DNA of 64,000 bases from Oribacterium sp. (GTDB lineage: Bacteria > Bacillota_A > Clostridia > Lachnospirales > Lachnospiraceae), in contig SFND01000005.1 of assembly GCA_004554245.1 (NCBI GenBank), forward strand, positions 88,879 to 152,878, given 5' to 3'. Every line of letters begins with the position of its first letter. Position 1 is the first letter of the stretch. Positions 43,685 through 51,097 of this stretch are shown piece after piece. The position numbers and the translations under genes were made by a program. The notes below the pieces were generated by a model that searched no databases, was not told where the DNA came from, and saw nothing but the letters and a program-made list of their open reading frames with translations.

Positions 43685-44464
43685 ATGAAAAAGAACAAAG
43701 CCCTGCTGCTGATCACCATCCTGGTATACGTCTTTCTGATCGGACCGCTCCTGATTATCATGGCGGCCTCCTTCAGTGACACGAATTATCTGACGTTCCC
43801 GGGCCATGGATTCACACTGAAGTGGTATGCACAGGTGCTGACGATGAAATCCTTCATCTCCGCAGCACAGACCTCGGTGATCGTCGCGATCGTGTCGACC
43901 CTGCTCGCCCTGGTACTCGGACTGCCGGCGGCCTATGCGCTGAACCGCTATTCGTTCCGCGGCAAGGAAGCCATCAAGACCGTCTTCCTGTCACCGGTGC
44001 TGGTTCCGGTCGTCGTACTCGGTTTCGTCATGCTCCGTTATGTTGTCAATGTGCTGAAGCTTCCAGTGATGCCGAGTCTTCTGATCGGCCACACCCTGCT
44101 CGGTATTCCATACGTCATGCGTGTGGTGACCGCGAGCCTCGCGAACTTCGACTTCGCGATCGAGGAAGCAGCCGGCAGTCTGGGTGCGACGAAGGTGTAT
44201 TCCTTCTTCCATATCATCCTGCCAAACATCAAATCCGCCATCGCGTCGGCCTCGATCATGGCGATGATCAACTCCTTTAACAATGTATCGCTGTCGGCCT
44301 TCCTGACCGGCCCGGGCGTCAATGTACTCCCGATCGAGATGATGAGCTACGTAGAGTATCACTTCGACCCGACCATCGCCGCCCTCGCGACCCTCATGAT
44401 GGTCATCACCCTCGGCATCATGCTCCTGATCGAGAAGACCCTCGGACTGAAGTCGGTGGTGTAA
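43685..44464 (+). CDS. ABC importer permease (PotC-like)
   Basis: Second permease of the importer, 259 residues with six membrane segments. The EAA loop is EEAAGSLGATKVYSFFHIIL (near 160). It starts 21 bp after the binding-protein gene behind TTGGAGATGAAGAA, and ends the operon. PotC-like proteins pair with PotB-like ones to form the channel. Confidence 0.92.
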   Translation: MKKNKALLLITILVYVFLIGPLLIIMAASFSDTNYLTFPGHGFTLKWYAQVLTMKSFISAAQTSVIVAIVSTLLALVLGLPAAYALNRYSFRGKEAIKTVFLSPVLVPVVVLGFVMLRYVVNVLKLPVMPSLLIGHTLLGIPYVMRVVTASLANFDFAIEEAAGSLGATKVYSFFHIILPNIKSAIASASIMAMINSFNNVSLSAFLTGPGVNVLPIEMMSYVEYHFDPTIAALATLMMVITLGIMLLIEKTLGLKSVV

Positions 44465-44488
44465 GCATCGAAAACTGAACAAGAATCG

Positions 44489-44524
44489 GAAATGGGTGGT
44501 GATCACATGATCATCACCCATTTG
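44489..44524. terminator. Hairpin between the importer operon and the convergent small gene
   Basis: AAATGGGTGGTGATCA pairs with TGATCATCACCCATTT (one mismatch). It overlaps the last codons of the leftward gene. No T-tract follows, so strength is uncertain. Confidence 0.5.
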
Positions 44525-44817
44525 CTTTCGGCGGGATAGTAGACCAAGCGGAAGCTCTGCTCCAGGCCGCCGAGGACGGCGGTGCAGCTGAAATCCCGGC
44601 TGGGGATACCTGCGTAGTGCTTCTCCTCGGAGGACTTCACATGGATGTTCTGGATGTAATGGATCTCGCCGTCGTCTCCTTCGAACTTGAAGGAAAGCGG
44701 GATGATCGTACCGGAGCTGGTGAACCAGCTCTTGACGGCGATGGGGTATGGGCGACCCTTACGGGTGCCGCTGTCGATGTGCGGGAGCACATCACTGATG
44801 GCAGTGAAACCGGTCAT
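44503..44817 (-). CDS. Conserved small protein encoded after DNA polymerase IV
   Basis: A 104-residue protein of unknown function. It has no membrane segment or signal peptide. Recognisable stretches are RKGRPYPIAVKSWFTSSG, HYIQNIHVKSSEEKHYAG and FRLVYYPAESKWVM, suggesting a compact beta-rich fold. Its ATG overlaps the polymerase stop codon (ATGA), so it is translationally coupled to the Y-family polymerase and should be SOS-induced with it. A role in translesion synthesis is inferred from this coupling only. Confidence 0.75.
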   Translation of the reverse strand: MTGFTAISDVLPHIDSGTRKGRPYPIAVKSWFTSSGTIIPLSFKFEGDDGEIHYIQNIHVKSSEEKHYAGIPSRDFSCTAVLGGLEQSFRLVYYPAESKWVMIM

Positions 44818-46307
44818 AATATTGTTTCCTTATTGTAGTCCACCGTTCGCCGCTCGCGGGAGATACCGCCGTTCATGTGGTCGATGGCGTACGGATCCGC
44901 GCAGCCGGGGGCGGAAACGAAGCGGGCGCGCTTGATCGCGTCGTTTCCATAGCGGGTACGGATTTCATCGACGGCGCACTCGGCCTGGCGCAGCTTCCCA
45001 TAGTCGTAGCGGTCGAAGAGGTCCACCTGTCGGCCGACGGCGTGGCTCACCTTACTGGTGTGGATGCCCAGGTGGCGGATCGGGTAACCGGTCCACAGCT
45101 CATCGAAGCAGCGACATGCGGCATCGTAGATTTCCAGCGTCAGGTCCGTCGGTGAGCGGAGCTGCTTCTGATGCCCGTAGAAGCGAAGCTCGCTGTCGCG
45201 AATGCTGATATCCACACAGCTGACACGAACCTCATCGGCGCGGATGCGCTGGGAAACCGTCTCTGCGAGGGAGAGAAGATGCCAGTAGGCCTCCTGTCGG
45301 TCCGTCACGTCATGGATGGTCGTGCAGGAGTTTCCATAGCCCTTCGGCGGGGCCTCCATGAGCTGTGGGATGACCGGACTGTCGTCGATGCCGCAGGCGA
45401 ACTGCCGTACCAGAAGTCCATGCGACTTCATGCGGTGATAGAGTATGTCCGGGTCGAACTGCGCGAGCGCACCGATGGTATGGATGCCCAGGCGATGCAG
45501 CTTCGGGGCCGTCGCGTAGCCGACATAGAAGAGCTCCTCCACGGGGAGCGGCCACATCTTATGCTCGATTTCAGACGGCCAGAGGGTATGCACCTGATCC
45601 GGCTTCTGGAAGTCGGAGGCCATCTTCGCAAGCAGTTTGTTACTCGAGATGCCGATGTTCACCGTGAAGCCGAGCTCCTCTCGGATCCGCTCCTTCAGCT
45701 GCCAGGCCAGCAGTACCGCTCGATGCTCGACCTCGCTCTGCCAGGTGGCATCGATCTCCGCCGGCAGAAGAATCGCATCGAAGGTACGGATGCGGTCTTC
45801 GAGCGTGTTTGTGGAGCCTGTCGCCCGCTGCCTGTCGGATGGAGTGGATGAAGGGACGAGTACGGTATGGTCGGTAGAGGCATCGACCGGGGACGGCCCT
45901 GGTGCAGTATGGCGGAGCAGCAGTGCGCGGTCCTGAAGCCAGGGCGTGCCCGTCATGTCGAGGAAGGCCTCGTCGATGCTGTACTTCTCGATGATGTCTG
46001 TGTACTCCTCGAGAATCTCGATCATCGCCCGGCTCGCGTGGCTGTAGAGCGTGTAGTTCGGCGGGACGATGACGAGCTCCGGGCACTTCCGCCGCGCGTC
46101 CACGATGGGCTCGCCGGTCTTAATATGATATTTCTTCGCCGGAATCGACTTCGTGAGGATGATCCCGTGGCGCTTACTCTGGTCGCCGCCCACCGCACTC
46201 GGAATCGTGCGGAGATCGAGCGTGCCGCCGAGATGGTGGATCCGATAGCACGCCTCCCAGCTGAGAAACGCAGAATTCACATCGATATGAAAGATAATCC
46301 GTTCCAT
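44814..46307 (-). CDS. dinB: Y-family DNA polymerase (DinB/UmuC-like)
   Basis: Translesion DNA polymerase, 497 residues. The start (ATG 46307, behind AGAGGTAGGATT) gives MERIIFHIDVNSAFLSWEA with the first catalytic Asp. YSIDEAFLDMTG carries the second acidic pair. The helix-hairpin-helix region is ELFYVGYATAPKLHRLGIHTIGAL with an unusual substitution pattern. The little-finger domain occupies the last ~120 residues. Residues about 129-190 are a Ser/Thr/Pro-rich insert splitting the palm. The gene is longer than the ~410 residues of standard DinB because of this. Two SOS-like boxes lie in its promoter region. Confidence 0.93.
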   Translation of the reverse strand: MERIIFHIDVNSAFLSWEACYRIHHLGGTLDLRTIPSAVGGDQSKRHGIILTKSIPAKKYHIKTGEPIVDARRKCPELVIVPPNYTLYSHASRAMIEILEEYTDIIEKYSIDEAFLDMTGTPWLQDRALLLRHTAPGPSPVDASTDHTVLVPSSTPSDRQRATGSTNTLEDRIRTFDAILLPAEIDATWQSEVEHRAVLLAWQLKERIREELGFTVNIGISSNKLLAKMASDFQKPDQVHTLWPSEIEHKMWPLPVEELFYVGYATAPKLHRLGIHTIGALAQFDPDILYHRMKSHGLLVRQFACGIDDSPVIPQLMEAPPKGYGNSCTTIHDVTDRQEAYWHLLSLAETVSQRIRADEVRVSCVDISIRDSELRFYGHQKQLRSPTDLTLEIYDAACRCFDELWTGYPIRHLGIHTSKVSHAVGRQVDLFDRYDYGKLRQAECAVDEIRTRYGNDAIKRARFVSAPGCADPYAIDHMNGGISRERRTVDYNKETIL

Positions 46308-46332
46308 AATCCTACCTCTTAACGCGAAACAC

Positions 46333-46362
46333 TTGACAAACATCTGTTCTATTTATTATGAT
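46333..46362 (+). promoter_or_regulatory. Rightward promoter toward the CapA-like gene
   Basis: TTGACA (46333-46338) and TATGAT (46357-46362) are 18 bp apart. The SOS-like box fills the left half of the spacer. Confidence 0.6.
46338..46349. promoter_or_regulatory. SOS (LexA) box shared by dinB and the CapA-like gene
   Basis: AAACATCTGTTC fits GAAC-N4-GTTC with one mismatch. The same 12 bp recur at 63,540-63,551. Confidence 0.7.
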
Positions 46363-46386
46363 AGCCGTGAACGGAACGGATGTCAA
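46358..46386 (-). promoter_or_regulatory. dinB promoter
   Basis: On the minus strand TTGACA (46386-46381) and TATCAT (46363-46358) are exactly 17 bp apart. The SOS-like box lies just downstream of the -10. Confidence 0.75.
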
Positions 46387-46396
46387 TCATAAAAGC

Positions 46397-46408
46397 GAGC
46401 AGATGTTC
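46397..46408. promoter_or_regulatory. Second SOS-like half-conserved box upstream of dinB
   Basis: GAGCAGATGTTC matches GAAC-N4-GTTC with one mismatch, 59 bp from the first box. Confidence 0.5.
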
Positions 46409-46462
46409 TAATTAATTTTTATAACAGCGCCCGGCGCAGGGCGGGAAAATAGAGGGAGCGAA

Positions 46463-47824
46463 ATGGAACAGGAGAATCGGAGAGAGCACGGGCGGAGCCG
46501 TCGGAAACAGGAAGAACAGATGGAAAGAGGAAGCGGAACGAAGCGCTGGGTCGGGCTGTGGAGTGTCCTTCTGCTCGGCATCATCGTGGCGCTGGGCGTG
46601 ATGATGCTCCGTCCGGAGAGTGAAAAGCGTGTGCCATCAGATGGCTGTAATATAGGAGAAAATCGGACGGCTTCCAGTGAAACCACGGGTATGAATGAAG
46701 AAGCCGGTGCAGATGAGGCCGACTCGACAGGAAAGGAAATGGATGGGTTCGTTTCCGAATCCGATGAAAGTGAGAGCGGAGCGGACGACACCACGATCAT
46801 GATCGAAAATCCGATGGAGGCAGATGCGGCCGGGAGCGCTGGGGCTTTGGGGGATGCCGAAACAGAGGGGACGGAAGCTGTGAAGGGAGCGACGCGCCTT
46901 CTGTTTGCGGGCGATGTGTATCTCAGCGACCACGTGCTGGAAGCGTATGACGCCGCCGGCGGCATCGACGGTGTCCTGTCACAGGACTACCAGGCGGAGA
47001 TTCAGGCGGCGGATTTTTTCATGACGAATGAAGAGTTCCCGTTCAGTACGCGTGGAACGCCGGCACCGGACAAGCAGTTCACCTTTCGTGTGCACACGGA
47101 GAAGGTGAAGCTGATGCAGGAGATGGGGATCGACCTCGTCACGCTCGCAAACAATCATGCGCTTGACTATGGGCGTGACGCGATGCTCGATACGATCGAT
47201 ACGCTGGACCATGCAGGGATCCGTCACGTGGGTGCCGGAAAGAACCTTGCGGAGGCACGGAAGCCGGACGTCGTCGAGCTGAACGGGCGGACGTTTGCAT
47301 TTATCGGCGCGACGCGTGTATATCCGGAGGCGGACTGGGCGACGGGCGCGGATTCTGCCGGCATGTTTTCAGCCTATGATGGCGGTGCACAGCTCGCGGA
47401 GGAAGTGAAGGCGGCGAAGCAGCAGGCGGACTATGTCATCGCCTATGTGCATTGGGGCATCGAGCGGGAGGAGACACCGAACGAGGTGCAGAAGAGCATC
47501 GCGCATCGACTCGTGGATGCGGGTGCAGATCTGGTGGTCGGCGCACATCCGCACGTTCTGCAGGGCATCGAATACTACCAGGGCGTGCCGATCGCGTACT
47601 CGCTCGGAAACTTCGTGTTCGGCAGCTCGATTCCGAGCACCGCACTGCTGCAGGCAGATGTCGATGACGAGGGCATCCGGCTTCGCTTGATACCAGGTAC
47701 TTCTGCCGCCGGCTATACGCGGAAGCTGGACGATACGGAGAAGATCGCCGCCTTTTATGAAAAGATGAGCGGTCTCAGCAGCGGCGTAAAGATCGACGCG
47801 GATGGATATGTCAGTGCGTCGTGA
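46463..47824 (+). CDS. Membrane-anchored CapA-like (PGA_cap) metallophosphatase-fold protein
   Basis: Protein of 453 residues of the CapA/PgsA family, named for poly-gamma-glutamate capsule synthesis. One membrane helix lies at about 30-48 (WVGLWSVLLLGIIVALGVMM). An acidic low-complexity linker (about 52-135) follows, then the calcineurin-like domain: RLLFAGDVYLSDH, DFFMTNEEFPFS, VTLANNHALDYG, YVHWGIE, VVGAHPHVLQGIEYY and AYSLGNFVFG. These are the metal-site motifs of the family. The biochemical activity of most CapA homologues is unknown. GAGGGAGCGAA precedes the ATG. A second, unanchored CapA-like protein is at 57,973. Confidence 0.9.
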   Translation: MEQENRREHGRSRRKQEEQMERGSGTKRWVGLWSVLLLGIIVALGVMMLRPESEKRVPSDGCNIGENRTASSETTGMNEEAGADEADSTGKEMDGFVSESDESESGADDTTIMIENPMEADAAGSAGALGDAETEGTEAVKGATRLLFAGDVYLSDHVLEAYDAAGGIDGVLSQDYQAEIQAADFFMTNEEFPFSTRGTPAPDKQFTFRVHTEKVKLMQEMGIDLVTLANNHALDYGRDAMLDTIDTLDHAGIRHVGAGKNLAEARKPDVVELNGRTFAFIGATRVYPEADWATGADSAGMFSAYDGGAQLAEEVKAAKQQADYVIAYVHWGIEREETPNEVQKSIAHRLVDAGADLVVGAHPHVLQGIEYYQGVPIAYSLGNFVFGSSIPSTALLQADVDDEGIRLRLIPGTSAAGYTRKLDDTEKIAAFYEKMSGLSSGVKIDADGYVSAS

Positions 47825-47969
47825 GATGAATGAATAAATATTATCTATATCTGCCATGCCAAATATGTTATGATGAACGGAGTCTGGTGAACATACAGCC
47901 GATTCCGAAGCGCGGGATGATGTGCTGAACCGGATATGGACAGATGGTGTAGAGCAGGGAGGACTGGAT

Positions 47970-48848
47970 ATGCTGATGAAACGAACACCGATGCGGGATT
48001 ATATGCTGATTGCGCTGGGCGCGCTGCTGATGGCGATTGGCAGTAAAAATATCTATGATCCGAATCAGCTGGTCGTCGGTGGTGTGACGGGTCTCGGCAT
48101 CATCCTGCGGAGCTGGATCGGGATGCCGCTGTGGCTCAGTAATACTCTGCTCAACATCCCGCTGTTTCTTGCGGCGTGGAAGTTTCTCGGCGTGAAGTTT
48201 ATCGGCAGGACCCTGTATGGTGCGGCGATGCTGTCCTTTTTCCTCTGGCTACTGCCTAGTGTCAGTCTGATTCCAGATGGTGAGCTGCTGCTGGCAGCTG
48301 TATTCGGCGGTATCCTTTCGGGGCTCGGCTTCGGTCTGATCCTTATCGGACAGGCGACGACCGGCGGTACAGATATCCTGGCAGCGCTCCTGCATATTCC
48401 GTTTCCGCAGTACAGCATCCCGCAGATTCTCCAGGTCATCGACTGGGTGATTGTCGCTATCGGTGTCGGTGCGTTCGGTGGTATCCATGCGCTGTATGCA
48501 ATCATCTCTGTCTATGTCGTGACGAAGGTGTCGAACGGCCTGATGGAAGGCATGCATTACGCGAAGGCGGTCTGGATCATCACGTCGGAGCCGACGCAGA
48601 TTTCGGATGCTATCCTGCAGAAGCTGGACCGTGGTGTCACTGGTGTGCATGCGATCGGTATGTACTCCGGTAAGGAAACGACGATGCTTTACAGCATCAT
48701 GTCGAACCGCGAGATCACGTACCTGAAGGACCTCGTACATGAAATCGATCCGAACGCCTTCGTGATCCTCTCGGATGTCCGCGAGGTCATGGGAGAGGGC
48801 TTCTCCCGCGAGAAGCCGATACCGAAATCCGGGTCCCCTGCTATCTGA
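47970..48848 (+). CDS. YitT-family membrane protein with DUF2179 domain (second paralogue)
   Basis: YitT-family protein of 292 residues. I choose ATG 47970 because AGGGAGGACTGGAT precedes it; an upstream ATG at 47922 lacks a site. Hydrophobic segments cover about 10-190, with IYDPNQLVVGGVTGLGI and QATTGGTDILAALL as family signatures. The soluble DUF2179 domain (about 205-285) has RGVTGVHAIGMYSGKE. It is diverged from the protein at 14,246. No partner gene is adjacent. Confidence 0.92.
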   Translation: MLMKRTPMRDYMLIALGALLMAIGSKNIYDPNQLVVGGVTGLGIILRSWIGMPLWLSNTLLNIPLFLAAWKFLGVKFIGRTLYGAAMLSFFLWLLPSVSLIPDGELLLAAVFGGILSGLGFGLILIGQATTGGTDILAALLHIPFPQYSIPQILQVIDWVIVAIGVGAFGGIHALYAIISVYVVTKVSNGLMEGMHYAKAVWIITSEPTQISDAILQKLDRGVTGVHAIGMYSGKETTMLYSIMSNREITYLKDLVHEIDPNAFVILSDVREVMGEGFSREKPIPKSGSPAI

Positions 48849-48864
48849 ACGCTTACCACTGGGT

Positions 48865-48915
48865 GTTACCGTTCAGACAGGGCTGCTGTCTGCCGAGCCA
48901 CGAGTGAACAGTAAC
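48865..48915. repeat. Hairpin repeat of the GTTACTGTTCA family
   Basis: GTTACCGTTCA (48865-48875) pairs with TGAACAGTAAC (48905-48915) with one mismatch; an inner GACAG/CTGTC stem adds to it. Related ends occur near 4141, 55,089, 55,854 and 63,758. It could act as a terminator for the YitT gene but lacks a T-tract. Confidence 0.65.
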
Positions 48916-48954
48916 CGCTGGGGCGCCGGTGTTTGTGAACTGTGAGAATTCCGC

Positions 48955-48983
48955 TTTACATTTGGCGGTCGACGTGCTATATT
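48955..48983 (+). promoter_or_regulatory. tRNA-Thr promoter
   Basis: TTTACA (48955-48960) and TATATT (48978-48983) are 17 bp apart, with an extended -10 TG (48975-48976). Confidence 0.7.
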
Positions 48984-49005
48984 GTAATGGCGTTTTGAGA
49001 CGCAT

Positions 49006-49078
49006 GCTACTGTAGCACAGTCGGTAGTGCATCTGATTCGTAATCAGAAGGTCACCGGTTCGAATCCGGTCAGTAGCT
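49006..49078 (+). tRNA. tRNA-Thr (anticodon CGT)
   Basis: The 73-nt sequence folds as a cloverleaf. The acceptor stem is GCTACTG/CAGTAGC, the anticodon arm TCTGA-TTCGTAA-TCAGA gives CGT, and the T arm CCGG-TTCGAAT-CCGG is canonical. The D arm contains AGTCGGTAGTGC. CCA is not encoded. It reads ACG threonine codons. Confidence 0.95.
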
Positions 49079-49160
49079 CGATATTCTCTTGTGACAGCAG
49101 TGTCAATCTGAACTAGAGTGACTACCGTTAAATCGTAAAGCGAATATTACCGAAGACAGA

Positions 49161-49197
49161 GTCCTGGTTTCAGATGCGAGAAACCAGGACTTTTTTT
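49161..49197 (+). terminator. Terminator after the tRNA gene
   Basis: GTCCTGGTTTC pairs with GAAACCAGGAC, followed by T7. Confidence 0.9.
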
Positions 49198-49287
49198 GTA
49201 ACACAGCTGACGGACGCGTCGGCGTTACTGCGCAAACGTTGTTCAGTCAAGGCTGCCCTCAGGGGCGTCTATGCAAAGGAGATTCCA

Positions 49288-50109
49288 GTGAAAAAAATAA
49301 TAAGTGCAGCCATAGCGACCGCGGCTCTGACCATCACAGCGACGGTGACAGCATTGGCCGGAAGCTGGGGACAGCAGAACGGTTCGTGGGTGTATCTGAA
49401 CGACGCCGGACAGCTTCAGACGGGCTGGGCGTGGATCGATGGCAACCAGGACGGCATCGCCGAGTCGTATTATTTTGATCTGAATGGATGCTTAGCGACC
49501 GGTACGACGACACCGGATGGCTATACCGTGAATTCGGATGGCGCCTGGGTACAGGATGGAAGCGTGCAGACGAAGGTGATTCCTCTTTCGAATCCGAATG
49601 CGCTGGGCCGTCTCGGTACGGTAGCCGTCAGCTCGTCGATGTCGAGCGACAGCTTCCTGGTCGCAGGCAGTGCATACGAGAATGGCAAGAATTATATGCA
49701 TTCACAGGAATCACTGCAGCAGGTCACCGGCCGTAAGGATATCGTAAACTTCGCGCGGCAGTATGTCGGTGCAGGCAAGCTCCGCTATGGTGCTGGTACG
49801 AATCTGAACGGTGGGCCGGTTGACTGCTCTGGTTTCGTGCTCGCCGTCTTCCGTCAGTTTGGCATTTCGCTTCCGAGAACCTCCGCCGAGCAGTGTGCAG
49901 CTGCTCCGCGTTGTGTTTCCGAGGCAGAGATGCTTCCGGGCGATCTGATTTTCTATGGTAACGGTGGTCGCGTGAATCATGTCGCCATCTATACCGGTGA
50001 GAATTCCATCGTCCATGCGACGAACAGCTCCCGCGGCTGGGCCTTCGAGGACAGCGGCTCTTCTGCGATACACTACGCACCGATCATCGCCATCGGGCGG
50101 TACTGGTGA
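49288..50109 (+). CDS. Secreted NlpC/P60 peptidoglycan hydrolase with cell-wall-binding repeats
   Basis: Exported cell-wall endopeptidase, 273 residues. GTG 49288 (VKKIISAAIATAALTITATV, a signal peptide) is chosen because AAAGGAGATTCCA precedes it; the frame is open further upstream without a start signal. After the signal peptide come one or two choline-binding-like wall repeats (GSWVYLNDAGQLQTGWAWID; YYFDLNGCLATG). The NlpC/P60 domain follows (about 150-270) with the catalytic triad Cys in PVDCSGFVLAVF, His in RVNHVAIYTG and a polar residue near IVHATN. The octamer GCATTGGC falls at the signal-peptide cleavage region. Confidence 0.93.
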   Translation: MKKIISAAIATAALTITATVTALAGSWGQQNGSWVYLNDAGQLQTGWAWIDGNQDGIAESYYFDLNGCLATGTTTPDGYTVNSDGAWVQDGSVQTKVIPLSNPNALGRLGTVAVSSSMSSDSFLVAGSAYENGKNYMHSQESLQQVTGRKDIVNFARQYVGAGKLRYGAGTNLNGGPVDCSGFVLAVFRQFGISLPRTSAEQCAAAPRCVSEAEMLPGDLIFYGNGGRVNHVAIYTGENSIVHATNSSRGWAFEDSGSSAIHYAPIIAIGRYW

Positions 50110-50300
50110 TATAATCCTGCGCGCGGTATGAATGTACTGCCGGGATGTTCATGCAGTTATGGTCTGGAAACTTCGCGCATGACGCCTGCGGATTATCCCG
50201 GTTTGACGGATCGTGTCAGGGTGTGTTGTAGAAGCGAAAATCCGGCGCGCGGTGAACCCGTAAAGGTCGACAGCATTGGCGGAAGCACATGGAGGTGCAC

Positions 50301-50855
50301 ATGTTTTTCTTCTTCGGAATCATGAATGATCAGAAGAATCTCGATTTTCATCAGCCGATGACCTGCGATGTGTGCGGGCGCATGGGGCAGTACCAGGTGT
50401 TTGTGACGTATATGGTGCTGTCGATTTTCTTCATTCCGATTTTTAAGTGGGGGCGTACGTACTATGTGCGCACGAGCTGCTGCGGCTCGCTGTATCAGCT
50501 TCGTCCGGAGGTCGGTCGCGCGATCGAGCGTGGAGAGAACGTTGCGATACAGCAGACGGATCTCTACCTCGAGCAGCGTGGGCAGGCCGGCGGGCAGAAT
50601 CGCTCGGCTGGTCAGCGTGAGCAGGACGATGCTGGTGTGTGGCAGTCGCATGGTGCGGATCAGACGTACTGGCAGGCCGGCGCGGCGTGTGGGCAGAATA
50701 CGGCCGGGGCTTCAGCAGGAAGTACGCAGCAGCGGCTCCTCGAGCAGCAGGGCAAGTGGACGAAGGTCTGCTACAATTGCGGCTACACCACGACGGAAGA
50801 CTTCGAGTACTGCCCGAAGTGCGGGAAGAAGTTCGAGTATACAGAACAGAAGTGA
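50301..50855 (+). CDS. Zinc-ribbon membrane-associated protein
   Basis: Protein of 184 residues with no assigned function. ATG 50301 follows GGAGGTGCAC at good spacing. The N-terminus MFFFFGIM is followed by a CxxC pair (TCDVCGR), a hydrophobic segment (VFVTYMVLSIFFIPIF) and a CC pair (TSCCGS), a form common in small YdfA-like zinc-ribbon proteins. A Gln/Gly/Ala-rich linker (about 95-145) connects to a C-terminal zinc ribbon, CYNCGYTTTEDFEYCPKCGK. The role is unknown. Confidence 0.75.
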   Translation: MFFFFGIMNDQKNLDFHQPMTCDVCGRMGQYQVFVTYMVLSIFFIPIFKWGRTYYVRTSCCGSLYQLRPEVGRAIERGENVAIQQTDLYLEQRGQAGGQNRSAGQREQDDAGVWQSHGADQTYWQAGAACGQNTAGASAGSTQQRLLEQQGKWTKVCYNCGYTTTEDFEYCPKCGKKFEYTEQK

Positions 50856-50898
50856 TATCGTGGGTCGAAGCTCGAGTTTAAGGATAGGAGAGAACATC

Positions 50899-51006
50899 AT
50901 GAGTAAAGTGGTTCTGGCCATCGTCTTTATCATCATCTGCCTGAGTGTCATGATCGGCATCCCGGTGTATCTGTACAGGAAATATAAGAAGCTGCAGAAG
51001 AAGTGA
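50899..51006 (+). CDS. Small single-pass membrane protein
   Basis: A 35-residue product, MSKVVLAIVFIIICLSVMIG followed by a Lys/Arg/Tyr-rich tail. One membrane helix and a strongly basic C-terminus are visible. TAGGAGAGAACATC precedes the ATG at suitable spacing. It lies 43 bp after the zinc-ribbon gene and could be co-transcribed. Its size and composition also fit small regulatory or toxic membrane peptides; no function is claimed. Confidence 0.6.
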   Translation: MSKVVLAIVFIIICLSVMIGIPVYLYRKYKKLQKK

Positions 51007-51097
51007 AGTATGCGACGAGCGGTCCAGCTAGCCGCCATCCGGGTTGAAATTTCCGGGTCGTCGCACAGCCAAAACCACATGACAGGGGGACACAATT

